From: Membranipora membranacea
Lineage: Eukaryota > Bryozoa > Gymnolaemata > Cheilostomatida > Membraniporidae
Assembly: GCA_914767715.1 (NCBI GenBank)
Contig: OU612066.1
Coordinates: 1,987,001 to 2,051,000 of the forward strand
Length of the DNA: 64,000 bases
Direction of reading: 5' to 3'
Under the pieces are notes generated by a model. That model was not told where the DNA came from, did not search any database, and worked only from the letters and a program-made list of their open reading frames with translations. This document shows positions 1 to 12,700 of the stretch, piece after piece. The number at the start of each line of letters is the position of its first letter. Position 1 is the first letter of the stretch. Position numbers and translations under genes: made by a program.

Positions 1-44
1 TAGATATTTAAAAGAAGTTTTAAAAAAAACGATTTTTCAGCATA

Positions 45-3000
45 TTATGTGACTATAGTATAGATGCTGCTCTCTGTGGATTGTTCCATCTGAGCGTATG
101 TTGACATGTCTCTAGTTGGGCGTCTGTCAGGTAAGGCACATGCATTGTTATAGTAGCACTGTGTGCCCTGCTGCTCTACCGGCCGATCATTCTTAGATCT
201 CAGTGTACCATATGTATCTGAGGTCAACAACTGGCTCTGAATCTCTCTACGATCATCGTCATATCTCTTCAGTGTGACGTCACCCATCATCATGTAACTG
301 GCACCGAAGCTAGCACCAAGGCTCGATCTCATAGGCTCCGGCATATCCTCTGGCTGCTCATATAGAACCTCATTAAATGCTGCGTTATTGTATAGCTGTG
401 TAGTAAGTGTGGGTTTGGGAGGCGGCTCACTGACTGATGCCGAGTGATTGACATAGTAGACTGATTCCCGAGATATGGTGATAGCTGGGTTATTGTTATA
501 AATATTCTGGGTATGTCGAGGGGAAGGCACACTAGGATCTAACATTGAGGACGGTTTGACTACGCTTATTCTCTGGTTTTGTTTCTTTCTTGATTGTCGG
601 CAGCGAAGTGTGATTAGTATTATAAGGATGATTATTCCAATGAAACATGGCAGTCCAAGCGACAGCCCCAAAACTACAATATCATGTACAGCAGTGAAAT
701 CAACAGTTCAGTTCAAGGAAGCAATGACTGCATCCATGATTATGAAATATTACTGCATTGATAAAGAGACATTTAATACTATGCTTTCATAAATTTTAAT
801 GAAATGATTGTCTAACAGAGAGAGTAGCCTTGATTCATATCGTCACTACTGCAATCGAATGTTTGTTCTGCTGCAAATGAGACTTACTGAATTTAATATT
901 AGAAGTTAGTGGTCCTTCATTCTTGTCCGCTTGTGGGGTTGAAGCTTCTAGATTAATGTTCCCAACATCTACATTTTCTGATAGGATAGTGTTGTAATCA
1001 TCTATATCAAAAGAAACTATTGTATATATTATGTACATAAAATATTGCAACACATACCCTGGTCATACACTTGGCAATTGTTTTGCCAGAAGATTTAATT
1101 TTTCTACGATTGGATGATATTAGGAGCAGGTAGTTTTTTGAAGCACACGATGCAGACTGAGGGACTCTTACACTTTGTATAATCAAACTCACCTGATTTT
1201 ATTCTCTCTGTCACTAATTCTACTCCACTGATTTCTGTTGTGTGATTTCCAATTGCATTTAATGTTACATCTGTAATAAAAGTTTTGAATGTTTTGCTGA
1301 TGTATATACATGTGCTTTGATTAAGCAAAGTGCTGGTAATGTATGAGCGCATAAATCAGTTTTAATCAGTATAACATAACACAAGAATTCAAAACGGGGC
1401 TAACCATATAAATAGAGTTGTCTTCTGCTCTCCATAGACCAGATAACTAGGGGGGGGCATCGCTCTATTCAAACCACTAGTTTGATCAGGGAGTTTGGTC
1501 CCAAACTCCCTGGTTTGATGTGCCTGGTGTATAAAAATATGACTTTTATTTCCTTGCCTGAACATGACAGGTTTGCATTGTCCCATGAGTAGAAGCTATT
1601 AGAATTCTGACATGTCACAATTGTGCTTGTTTCACCAACTGATAGTCTGAGTCCTTCGACACAGTATACCCTGGCTGTATATGATACTGTCGTTTGGTTA
1701 AATGGGTCCACTTTCATTCTTAGGCCATTCCCATCATCTGCACTTTGTGTGCCATTTTCTAGGCATATGTTGATAAAAGAACTATGCCTTAGTATATCCT
1801 CAAATGCACAACCAAGAGCTGAAAAGGTAGAAAGAAAAAAATTGATTGGTAATAATGCACACATAGACAGTCTCAGATGTCTCGATAACTGTGACATCTG
1901 ATACATGTAATTATGTCCCAAACAAGACTCCTCGCCCGCTTTATTACTCTGCTTTTCTTGGTATTTTTGATTCGCTGGTTTTGATCTCTGAAGTAACAAT
2001 TTGTATGGAAGTTATTGTTGAAGAGCAGCTGACTTTGGCGTCTTACCTTTGACCTCAAATATGACCAGCTGATATCCATCTGTTGTATGGTCTCCTCTTA
2101 GAAGTGACTCCCAGTACCCTCTTTTCTCATGACTTGACACAGTGACCATGTTAGAGTCTAGCTCAACTGATTTGAAGGTGTTCATAATGCCGGATTTAAC
2201 CTTCACTGCTTCAGCTGTCAAAATAATCCCAACCTTGGCTGATTGAAGTGAGAGACTTTCAAAATCAGACAGCTGAAATATAGGTACTGATGGGATCTAT
2301 GTCTTATGCTGTTAATGCATACAGCTTTTTGAGGGGGTTTAAAGTTTATACATTCTTTGTATTCTCTCCACTCCTGGAATATCTTATGATAAAGAGGATA
2401 TCGGGAGACCAGCCATAGAATTCTCATAAGGTATATGTATATATATATATATATATATAAATATATATGAAGTATGAATAACAATTGTTTGAGAAAATCT
2501 GATGGCTGTAGCTTTAGATAGTCTTCAGTCAGGTGGTTGTCTCACTAATCACAGACGATACAACCTGCTGCCTTTCTTTCTGATCTAAGTATCTTCCACA
2601 CTTTTTGTTTGGTCAGCCAGTGGCACATGATTATCTCAGCAGTGTATGTACTTACATGCGTCGTATTTGAGACCTCTATTGATAGCTATAAAGCTGTCAG
2701 ATTTTTCCCAGGAGAATCTCACTACAATGGCTGTCACCATCAGTTTGGTACCATGTGGTGACACAAAGGACTGACAGAAGTCTCTCAGGTCTGCCTCTGT
2801 TACAGCTCTCAACGTTCTCATCTCAGTCATTATCTCCTTAGTACCTGTCAGTTATTGCGAAGGAATCTATACAGGGGTTATGGATGACTATTCCGCACGT
2901 AGTTTATCAGTACATAAGATCAACAATCAACAACTCAGGCAAAAACTTGTCAGCCTCTCATAAAAAGAAACCCTTTCATCATTATTCTCCTTTCTTGTCA

Positions 3001-3157
3001 GCTACCTCTTGGCTGCCAATGTATGCATTGGTTAAACGATGGTGTTTGTAGCTAGTGTGATTAGTATATACTTACATTGCCTGCTGCATCTGACCTGTGA
3101 TATCAACATGCAGCCAACAACAACCAATAACAGAAACAGATTATTTATCCCTGCCAT
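45..3157 (-). CDS. Sushi-domain type I membrane receptor with tyrosine-rich tail (7 exons, 514 aa)
   Basis: Exons on the minus strand: 3157-3076, 2844-2656, 2238-2047, 1818-1558, 1270-1193, 1001-888, 673-45. Frame closes exactly and every intron is phase 1, the pattern of exon-shuffled extracellular proteins. The ATG at 3157 starts a signal peptide (hydrophobic core LFLLLVVVGCMLIS). The exon at 1818-1558 encodes one sushi/CCP-like module with four cysteines and a late tryptophan (motifs YTARVYC, TIVTC, NLSC). The last exon opens with a membrane span (about residues 307-325, core CFIGIIILIILITL), then a stop-transfer RCRQSRKK and a cytoplasmic tail with many tyrosines: YNNN, YYVNH, LYNNA, YDDD, TYGTL, YYNNA, STYAQM and a final SIYTIV. 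The last fits the ITIM consensus and the YNN sites fit Grb2-type SH2 binding. The donor at 1557 is GC rather than GT. Ligand and family name are unknown. The PIGA reading frame begins 606 bp away in the opposite direction. Confidence 0.75.
1487..1512. repeat. 26-bp palindrome flanked by 7-bp direct repeats (transposon end remnant)
   Basis: CAGGGAGTTTGG at 1487-1498, two bases, then its exact reverse complement at 1501-1512. GTTTGAT stands directly on both sides (1480-1486 and 1513-1519), like a target-site duplication. It lies in an intron of the sushi receptor. Related CAGGGAGTTT ends occur near 5007, 25128 and 29610. Confidence 0.6.
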
Positions 3158-3763
3158 GTTTTATTTCTCATCTTGCCTATCCCTCTGTACTGGTTCACTT
3201 TGTCTCTCCGTGTGATTGTTGATTACTCACAGTCCAAATTACGATTAATAACTCCATATCCCACTAAACCATTGTGTGAGGACTAGATAACAAGCGAAAC
3301 AATTGTGCTTATTGTGGAACCCTCAAATCTCGTCCTTATCTGTACATGGGTATATTAATGAAAATATTGATGAAGCCATCCATATTGATACCAAAATCCA
3401 TATTATGTTAGCTAAAGAAGATCAAGTTGTTTTATCAGAAATTATTGTGTTGTTTTCAAAAAATACACAGTAGACTCTCTAGCAAAAAACAAATATTGTA
3501 GCTTATCGCTATATTAACCACTTTCATAGTTCTTTCCTACATAGCTTGAATACCTATGTATGGTAGGGTCCTAATAAGTTATGATATGCTAGCTTTTAAA
3601 AGGAACGACTTGGCATTCAAGTTTCATTAAAAACTCAGTTTTAATTTCTTCGGTAATATAGTTGATCCCCATGATAGCAGATTGCAAACTATGTCTCATT
3701 CTTTCTTTCATCCCAGATCATTTTCCAGTACTAACCATTTCTATTGCTGTTGATCTTTTTTAG
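3158..3763. other. Divergent intergenic region between sushi receptor and PIGA
   Basis: This 606-bp stretch lies upstream of the receptor ATG and before the first recognisable PIGA exon. I read both strands for the missing N-terminal PIGA exon (GGVE-type glycosyltransferase segment) and for a start codon in frame with the exon at 3764, and found neither. No clear TATA box or repeat was seen. Confidence 0.5.
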
Positions 3764-6700
3764 GTATACTATCTGCCGTTTAAGACGTTTTACAGACAGG
3801 TTATATTCCCGAGTGTGCTGAGTACATTACCAATTATAAGAGATATAATCATCAGGGAACAGATAGATATCATACACGGACATTCTGTGAGTTCATTATA
3901 ATATGTAAAACTCAAAAGCCCAAATCCTACATAACCAGATTCTCATATCAGAGTAGACGAATGGTTCTGCAGTTAAGTCATTGCGCCTAAGCAACAGATG
4001 GAGAGAGGACAACTCTCAGACAGCATTTTCGGAAACTGCATCTTAAATTGGTCTTCACACTGAAATCAGTGTATAGCTGTCAAAGCAGTGATCACAAACA
4101 TGGGGCTCACAGTTTGTGTGATGACTAGTCATGTATTTCATTATCTTATCTCTGATGTTTGATTCATAATCATTATTTTCTGTGTATTTTTCTATAAGTC
4201 ATTCTCGACTCTGGCACACGAGGCACTATTCCATGCAGCTGTTCTTGGAGTAAGGTCGGTGTTCACAGATCACTCACTGTTTGGATTTGCAGATGGCAGC
4301 TCAATACTTACCAACAATGTGCTCAAGTTCTCACTCAGCAGTATCAATCATACTATATGTGTGTCTAACACTGCGTGAGTATCCCAGTCATAGATAGTCT
4401 CAGTATACAACTACTCAACTATGTCTGTGAACCACTCGTCACCTGATCTTGCAAACTTTGTGTTAATCTCAATAAATTTAAAATTCAGTCATTAGTGAGG
4501 AGGGGTCGTCCTGATCCAGAGAGGGCCCTGACTGCTAGACTAGATAATGCTAGGTGTGGCTATTTTTAGTCAGTACATAACTTCACACTGGGTGGTCAGA
4601 GAAACTCAAAATCTGGACGGATAGATTTAAATATACATAGAAAGTATTAATATTTAGTCCAATATTGTCGCATCAGAGCCCCCCCTCTCCTATTCTAATG
4701 ACATTTAAACAAAGAGGAAGACATTTTTTACCAAAGCGTGTGGAAATCTCAGTTATATTTAATTTCTTGTATTTTATTTAATATCAGGAGAGAGAACACA
4801 GTATTAAGATCTCATCAGCATCCTAAACATGTATCAGTCATTCCTAACGCCATAGAGGCATCTAAATTCCAGCCCAACATTTCAGCTCGACCTAAAGATA
4901 AAAGTAAGCGAGAAATAAACTCAACACAATCATCTGTTGCTTTCTGATCGTCCGACTGTGCTCCCACCGTCCCTGCCTCACTTATCTCTTAGTTGGATCA
5001 AAAAGGGATTTGGTCCCAAACTCCCTGGATTAAGTTTAATACAATCTGCCTGCATTTGGAGTTGCACTCCTTGGAAATACCGCCGGTGCGCCTGAGTTAA
5101 AAATTGGATCAAACTTTAATTATGTAATTATTGTAATTATTCAATAAAGTATAATTTGGATATTAAATCAGTCACTGTGACACCAATAACCAATGATTAT
5201 AACCTTGGGTGTGTAAGACATTTGATGTATTTATCGTATTTATCGTATTGATGTGTCTATTACAGTAGTTATAGTTGTAATGAGTCGACTTGTATACAGA
5301 CGAGGCACTGATCTACTGACTACAGTAATTCCATATCTCTGTAATAAATATCCACAGATACAGTTTCTTATAGGTAAGTCTCTACACTATGGACTCGTAT
5401 TAATTAAATAAGAACTATAGAACAATGTTGAATGTGATGATGGAAATTAACCAAGCAACTTTCATTAAATAGAAACGGCTGTCATGGTATATTTCATTTA
5501 CATGCTGAACTATTTTGGCTGTACATGGTCAACTTTATCTTGTGGTTTACTTAATATAATAAAGCTGTTATTAGTTTGAAATTCTATACCATAGAGAGAA
5601 GAAGCATTATTCATTTATTCACAATCTCAACACGTAATTTTTTACTGTGCTGAGCCTATTGTTAACGTAATTGCCATGATACATGATTCTACATGCACAC
5701 ACATATACTGTAAGTTGTTATAATTCAGGTGGGGATGGAGATAAAAGGATATTATTAGAAGAAATAAGAGAACAATATAGTCTACATAGTCGAGTCAAAC
5801 TTCTCGGCCTTGTAAAACATGAAAACGTCAGACAAGTATGTGATTTTTATTGTATAAATTTGATCATGTTTTGTGGGACACGGTAGTCTGGGCTTCAGAC
5901 CAAACATGGATGGCCTTGTCAGTATACACCGGTAACTGGAATATCTCACTATGATGTTGGTTATATTGGCTATTACTCATGCTTGTATAGTGTATATAAG
6001 TGTACTTCTGCATGACATGTGCACAGTGTTTTTGTTTCTGTTCTGGCAATGTTCTGTACACACGTCATGCAGCAGTCAGTATACTTCTATGCAGCTAGTA
6101 CATAGAATAGAATGGACCATACAATTCAGGGGTAATAGTCAACAACTATCACCAACATCTGAAATATTCAGATACCAGAGTATACTGACAAGGCCCCCAA
6201 TGTTTGGTCTGAAGCCTGTACTAGGGGCTCGGCAGAGAAAGGTTTGAACCTGCAGTGTTGTCCGGTTGAATCTCTGAGGAAAACCCCAAAACATTGAGAA
6301 TTAATCTAACATAGTGTAGTGATATTTGAGAGCTACTTGCCTCGGCTTATTTCTCACTCCTGTGAGGTCTATTATAGGCCTATAATTGTCAATAAAGTAA
6401 CTACGGTTTCCATCTTTATCGCTGTTCTGCTAACTTTAGCAGACCATGTCCTTGTTGTATGGTAATGGTTTCGGTTACTTTGGGCAGATTGTTATGTTGT
6501 ATTATTTGCATTTTGTAGAGGTACGCCTCTCCTAAAATGTCAACTGCTCCATATTCTGATAATAATAATAAGAACATCAACTTTATTGAACTGATCAGTG
6601 CAGGGAAGCAAATAATATGATCATGTTCACATTTTTTTTTTAAAACAGTGACTAAGAGACAAGGTAGCGAACAATGAAGAAAGAAGAAAAATGGATGCTA

Positions 6701-8133
6701 TATGCCTATACACAAAAATGAAAACATTATGTCAGTTGGTCAGTTGGTCAGTTGGTCAGTTGGTCAGTTGGTCAGTTGGTCAGTTGGTCAGTTGGTCAGT
6801 TGGTCAGTTGGTCAGTGCTCATCACGCATGTTTTGCTCATATTACAGGTTATGGTACAGGGACACATATTTCTGAACACATCGCTGACAGAGTCGTTCTG
6901 TATTACAATAGTTGAGGCAGCGTCTTGTGGACTGAGGGTAGTCACTACTAATGTAGGAGGTATACCTGAAGTCTTACCTCCTCAGATGGTTAAACTAGCC
7001 AATCCCGACCCTCAATGTGAGTCGCCTTTACTCTCTCATACCAGTGAACTAAATGTGAGCCCTCTGTATATGTGAGGATAGCCTGTCAGCACAGGCTTGT
7101 GGGAGGATAGTTCGTGGTATGACTAAAACTGTGACACATCTCTTTTTAGGCTGGTTTTGTTTCTTCAGGGAATTCCAATGCAAGTCGAACCAACGAAAAC
7201 TGCACAGCAACACTTTGTAGTTGGCTGAGATTTTGGCAACTTGTTGCAATGCATGCATGACATTTATAGGCGGAGTTCATTTCTAAGGGTTGCATCTGGA
7301 ATTATTCCTTGAAAATTAAATAATATAGATTTATCAATATGAATAATATATTTTCCTTCCTCCTTTTTTTGGCGTTATACCATTCATGTGTTGAGAGTTA
7401 GCTCTCTGTGATTAAAAAAACACCCGCTGTTTTATTAGCTCTAACAGAAGCCTTGGAGCAGGCTATACAAGATGAGCAGAAGGGGGTCGGACTGACGCCC
7501 CTCCAGCAGCATGACACACTGAAGGATATATACAAATGGAGTGATGTAGCCAGAAGAACTGAGATAGTATATGATAGAATACACAAGCAGCCTGTCATAA
7601 CACCACGTCATAGGATCAACAAGTAGGCTGCTTCCTTATATTCACTCCTGAGATAATATTACTTTGTAACAGGCAGCCTTATTTTTCAGTTTGTCACTCA
7701 CTTTAAATTTAGGATGCATGACTGCGGATATGAGGTTAAAGGTAAGTTGTACTTACTCCTCACATTTTACTTACAGTGCTGGTAGGTATGTTTGTTCTGT
7801 GACCCTGTTGTTTATATTGTTTTTAGATTTTGGTATATGGGAGCAGTATTCGGTAAGATTATAGTTACTGCGCTCATATTGGACATGCTGCTGAATAAGA
7901 TACTGGAGTGGTGGCGACCTTCCTCTAAAATAGACATCTGTCCCGATCCCTACCGGATCGCTGCTCATAGTGTTAATGACAGTCAGAGCAGTGCTCTTTT
8001 ATCTACTGGAACCACAAAAACAGATCTACTTACGACTAGTAATGATGTTAGCTCAGTAAGTGAATCTTATAGCAAATCTACCAATACACCTCGTAGAAGT
8101 GCAAGATTGAAAAATCGTACATATCAACATTAA
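3764..8133 (+). CDS. PIGA: PIG-A, catalytic subunit of GPI-GlcNAc transferase (5'-partial, 8 exons, 429 aa visible)
   Basis: Transfers GlcNAc from UDP-GlcNAc to phosphatidylinositol on the cytoplasmic face of the ER, the first step of GPI-anchor synthesis. Exons: 3764-3886, 4199-4374, 4788-4903, 5266-5373, 5729-5835, 6848-7016, 7439-7622, 7827-8133; phases agree at every junction. Recognised from [31 protein letters not shown], and the GT4 nucleotide-sugar site [32 protein letters not shown]. The last exon carries the C-terminal membrane segment ([14 protein letters not shown]) followed by a Ser/Thr-rich tail ending at TAA 8131, longer than the tail I know from vertebrate PIGA. The first exon (about 90 residues, with the GGVE motif) is not found upstream, so the gene is 5'-incomplete, misassembled, or begins beyond the neighbouring gene. 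Confidence 0.93.
5890..6217. mobile_element. Palindromic MITE in a PIGA intron
   Basis: Terminal inverted repeats of about 37 bp: GGCTTCAGACCAAACAT at 5891-5907 mirrors ATGTTTGGTCTGAAGCC at 6200-6216, and the match continues inward through GGCCTTGTCAGTATAC. A weaker inner inverted match (around TGATGTTGGT and ACCAACATC) extends the fold. No transposase is encoded. Confidence 0.75.
6732..6815 (+). repeat. 8-bp minisatellite (TCAGTTGG)n
   Basis: About 10.5 perfect copies of TCAGTTGG in the PIGA intron, ending some 30 bp before the acceptor at 6847. It keeps forward frames open but codes for nothing. Confidence 0.95.
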
Positions 8134-9267
8134 CTTATTAACGAAAATTGGGAAGTTAGGTTTGATTTGTGATGCAATTAATCCAAAGTACTTTACATAT
8201 CATATTACATGTCTGGCTGCTCGCTTTTCCATGAAACAATTTGTCTCTAGCTGAACAAATCATTCTTTCATGGCCATATTATCTTATAGAATTATTTTTA
8301 GTTTTTCCTTTACCATCATTCAGCTTATTCTACTACTTAATTTGGTGCTAGTTTTTTAGCTGGTTTTGTTTTAATATGAGCACAGGGCAATCAAACAATA
8401 CCCATGCCTCAAATTACAGGATAGTATTAACCTCGTCACGTGGCCGCGTGACTAGGATAGGATTTGTGTGATATGTGTGAATTATTTATTTTTTGTGAGT
8501 TAGATTTTTCTCCGCCATTCCAATCCAATCCAATCCCATGTGGGGATGATTATGTGATAGATAGATAAATAAAAATTGATCTTCTAAGGAACTTGAAATC
8601 ACCTTCTTTACCGAGGTAACTATAGGCTGATCAAATATCAACATTATTTGATGAGTGATACTCAAAAAATATGTTTTATTAACTATGAGGAAGGGAAGTT
8701 TTATTGAGAAGCTCGTATCTCAGCTTCTGAAGGTCACCTCTCTGACTGATACAGATTAACAGTAACCAGTAGATACCATAGATTCGCTGTTTTTCACCGA
8801 TTTGTAACAGCAAAATTCATGGCTACCTAACACTTCCCAAGTCTGTTTGTTTGTTTGTTTGTTTGTTTTAATGTACACTCTTTATCCAAAGATGCTAACA
8901 TCGAGATAAAAATGAATTATGAGATAAAAACCTGAATCTAGCTAAACTAAGCTGTAGTCAATCTCGTGGCAGCGTTTGCCTTATGTAATGGATAGATAAC
9001 CTAGAACACATTCGATCAAGTTGGCTTGCGTTCGGAATCGCTCCCCCACTAATGACTTCGAAGTCAACAACTGTGTACACTTACTACACTACTGTTAGCT
9101 GTAATCTTTCAGAAAACCTCTATAAAGTAGTACTTTTTGTCTGCAGCGTATCTGTGGAGGGGAGAAGTACACCGAGCTGGATCTGGAATAAATGTGATCC
9201 AGACATAGACTTAATAATAAGTCTAGGGATCTAGATGAGCCTATTGAGAGTTTGTAAGCATGGCTCA
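8134..9267. other. Intergenic region downstream of PIGA
   Basis: Possible polyadenylation signals (AATAAA) lie near 8566. A (GTTT)n run is near 8846-8870. Around 9205-9230 is CATAGACTTAATAATAAGTCTAGGG, a solitary end of the palindromic family seen whole at 24317, 29780 and 30415. No gene recognised. Confidence 0.5.
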
Positions 9268-9384
9268 TAATCTCCTCATGTGATTCTGTTTACAAAAAGT
9301 TTCTTTGTGTTCAAAATTCCAACTTCCTCGTATTTAATATGAATCACATGAAAAATAACAATAATGTATGGTTAGACATTGCAG

Positions 9385-9509
9385 ACCAATAGCCGTGCTG
9401 TGCTGCCCATATAAATACTCAAGCAAATCTTAACCCAGTCAAGAAGTAATTTTGCTTTTGGAGAAGGCAGTTCCTCTACTTCATTTGAAGAATCGGGCTC
9501 CCTTTAACG
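9385..9509 (+). promoter_or_regulatory. TATA promoter and non-coding first exon of MACPF gene 1
   Basis: A CCAAT box at 9386-9390 and TATAAATA at 9410-9417 precede a leader exon whose donor is ACG|GTAAGTG at 9509/9510. The leader splices to the acceptor at 9693, nine bases before the ATG. The same order of elements recurs at 17789-17889. Confidence 0.7.
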
Positions 9510-9702
9510 GTAAGTGCCGTTATTATTATAAGAATAAAGCCTGTCAGAGGCGCAGATTGGTTCTTTAGTTCCATATCTTGAGTATAGCTAAGTTGGTTAT
9601 ACTGTAAGACTACTATCTGATCAACACACATTAAACAGCCTTCATCAATACATTTCATACCCTGAATATAACACTCATAGCTTTCTTTCTCAGGGACGAA
9701 AA

Positions 9703-12700
9703 ATGGCGGATCAGGAAAGTACAGGTCTTCTGTATGGCACTCCTAGTTATGAAGCCAACAACAGATGGGTATGTAGGTCCGTTTTGCTGTGTTTGTTTTG
9801 TTTCATTGATTTTTATGTCAGACATTTCCACATGGCTCTGGTTTGGGATGCAAATTAATCTCATATTTTGAATATTGGGTTCATGTATTCAATATCTCTA
9901 AGCATGAAAGCTCCTGGCTTCGCAAATCACTGAAAGCCAATACTCAAAAACAAGTCAAATCAATTTTCAATTTTTACATGTTTCATTTTTTATTAGCAGC
10001 AGTTGCATACACTCTGTATTATCACATTGAGATTTGGATATTTATCAGGCAGCATAAACCTCATCAACTCATTGTCTTTGCCTTGTGACATTTTCACATA
10101 TGCTGTCTGCCTGAATTGTTAAATATCCTGTTAATTTATGGTTGATAATTTTCTATTCGCAGGGGTACGGACCGAAGAGTAAGAGCAAGAAGAGCATGAA
10201 ATGTTTCATCATCGCAGCCGTAATAGTGCTTCTGCTAGTCGGCAGTAACCTGCTGATGTATTATCTCGCTGTTGGGTTCTACAGGTCGGTACCCCAATGT
10301 GTCATTTACTTGAAGAAAGATGTCTTAAGAACAATTATATTCAAAGTCAATGCAAGAGATATGCAGCAAACACCTGAAATTTATTCTTAGATAATATGTT
10401 AATTGTATGTTTTGATCATGAAAAATATACATGTATGATGAGTCAAAAGTGACTTATTACGTCAAATCATAATATGTTTTGTGTGTGTGTGTGTGTAATT
10501 ATGAGCGACGAATCGATGAAAGAAATTAAAGAATGACAGATGAAAGGTGTTTGTACGATAAAAACTGCCAAACTCGGTTTTGAATATATTTTGGCATTCT
10601 ATTGTGCCCGATTCTGGAATAACTTATATGCATAGCTTTAGTCTATTGGCATTTCCTGTGTGGGCAATAGTTGATCAAAGCACGTCTGTATGCAAGATCT
10701 CCCATAATTTTTTTGGGATCACCATAATGGTGTTCTTGACAGCCACTTTTGGTTTATGCAAAATTGACACGAAAGGTCTCTGATGGTAGTTGATATATTG
10801 TTGAATGCTGGTGTGTATATTCCTTAGTATTTTGTAAGTAGTTTTATTCTGAATCCTTACATTTAATCATCAAATCTCAAAAATCGAGATGCATATTACA
10901 ACACAGCATGACATAAAAGAATTGATAATGTCCATGCTCCATCGAAATGCATAAAAATTTCAGTAACAGTTATTATTAATTTGAAATCCTGTGTCATTCA
11001 ATCTCATTTTTTTTCAGATTCGATGAGATTTCAATCGCATCACAGGCTACTGGAGAGGTTACATCACAGTCTCCATTGACTGCAGCATTGGAAAACGCTG
11101 TAATAATCAGTAAGTTACAGTTTGAGATTTTAGTTTAATATTAAAAACGCACAAAAAGAAACTTATACGATGTCCCTGTCACATGTTTCACTTCCATGTG
11201 TATTTATAATCACAACGGGTGTTAGCAGCTGATCGATGAGAGAACTGATCGTGTATCTACTTGGTCATACAATACTTCTGCATTCACTCGCCAAAAAAAA
11301 CATGCAACCACCTTATGTTTCTACTGGCACATGACAATGACTCATACTAAATCTGATCTCTGCATCTAGTGATATTATAATCTCTCAATGTGTTTTGATT
11401 CTGAAAGCTAAACTTTTAACAAAGTATAGCATTGAAAGGAATGTAGAAAACCCCTGGAAAGATTAAATTGCTACGGAGCAGAATTTAAAAATTTGGCATG
11501 ATTCATCATCATCATGTGCCTGGAGACAAACAAAAGCCTGACTAGAACTTTCTTGACATTTAATAAACACTTTATAAAACAATATTTGGCCATGTTTCAA
11601 AGGTTGATTTTTGTTAGTCTTTAGCTGTTCATGTACCAGGGACTGTCTCACATGCTATACAAGTGATAAGCACTCACGCTATCAGAGCTCTTATTATTAC
11701 ATCTTTGCTTGTTGACCAGGAAGGGAAGTTGAGGCCATTGTTGTTGGAAGCAGACAAACATAAAAATGATAAAACTCATTTACCAACCAATAAATATAGT
11801 TACACTAGTGCAGTACAAATATAGTTACACTAGTGCAGTACAAATACATCTATCACAATGTTTCTTCCTTCTTGCCAGCTTGTTAGGATTATTGATAGAA
11901 TCGCTACCAGAGCATGGGAAACTGGGACGTAAACAGTGACAGCTATTATATACAGGCTATGAACGATTGCTTGTTACAGATCTCTGATGACATTTTATGT
12001 TGTCCAATTAGTGCCTTGATCATAAAGGACCGTTGGGTATAAAAATACTGACTAATTTTTGAAAATCATTGTCGAGATTAAATTACTGCAATATTGTCTT
12101 CCCTTGAATCACAGCAGTGATCGTGTGAAATGATCTCAGCTCTCAGTATTACTGGCTGGAGTCTCTTATAGTTTTGAGTGTTCATGTGTTTAAAGGGCAA
12201 CATAATTGAACATTATCATTGCATATCTTAGGTAACATGGACTGTTTACTATTTTAGATGATGCTACGACCTTGACTCCTACTACGAAACACCACAAAGT
12301 TGATAATTGTAAAGGTACTGAAACGATCCCGACATTTCCTAACATAGAGTACAGTTTCTATGGTTACAACATTCTGAAAGGCTATCCGATATCGGACGGC
12401 GTGGATCCTGGGTTCACAAGACCGATATTTGATGCTGATTTCAGCTCTCAACAGAAAACAGCGGACTGCAGGTAAAATTTTGTGCGCTGAGGGCGTTATG
12501 CTAGGGCTTGGTTTTTTTAGACTAGACAAAAGAGAGCTGACAGGATGAAAGCTATTTAATTTTTTAATCAATTTATATAAATACTAATAACAGGATCTAA
12601 TAAACTTTTTACCCTTTGTGTTATAATGGAAGAGTACGATTAAGAGAACAAGAGTTGTGATCTCATAAGATCAAAGCGCCACTTCATAGACCTGTCAAAA

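Noticed and set aside
2239-2272. Acceptor at 2273 (TTTCAG) for the third receptor exon
   Set aside because: Phase conflict with the preceding exon; AG at 2239 restores frame through the rest of the gene.
6691-7075. Open frames rich in QLVSWSVG
   Set aside because: Produced by the TCAGTTGG minisatellite before a PIGA exon.
9052-9234. A third partial MACPF or PIGA exon
   Set aside because: No homology; the stretch holds a small palindrome and a solitary transposon end.
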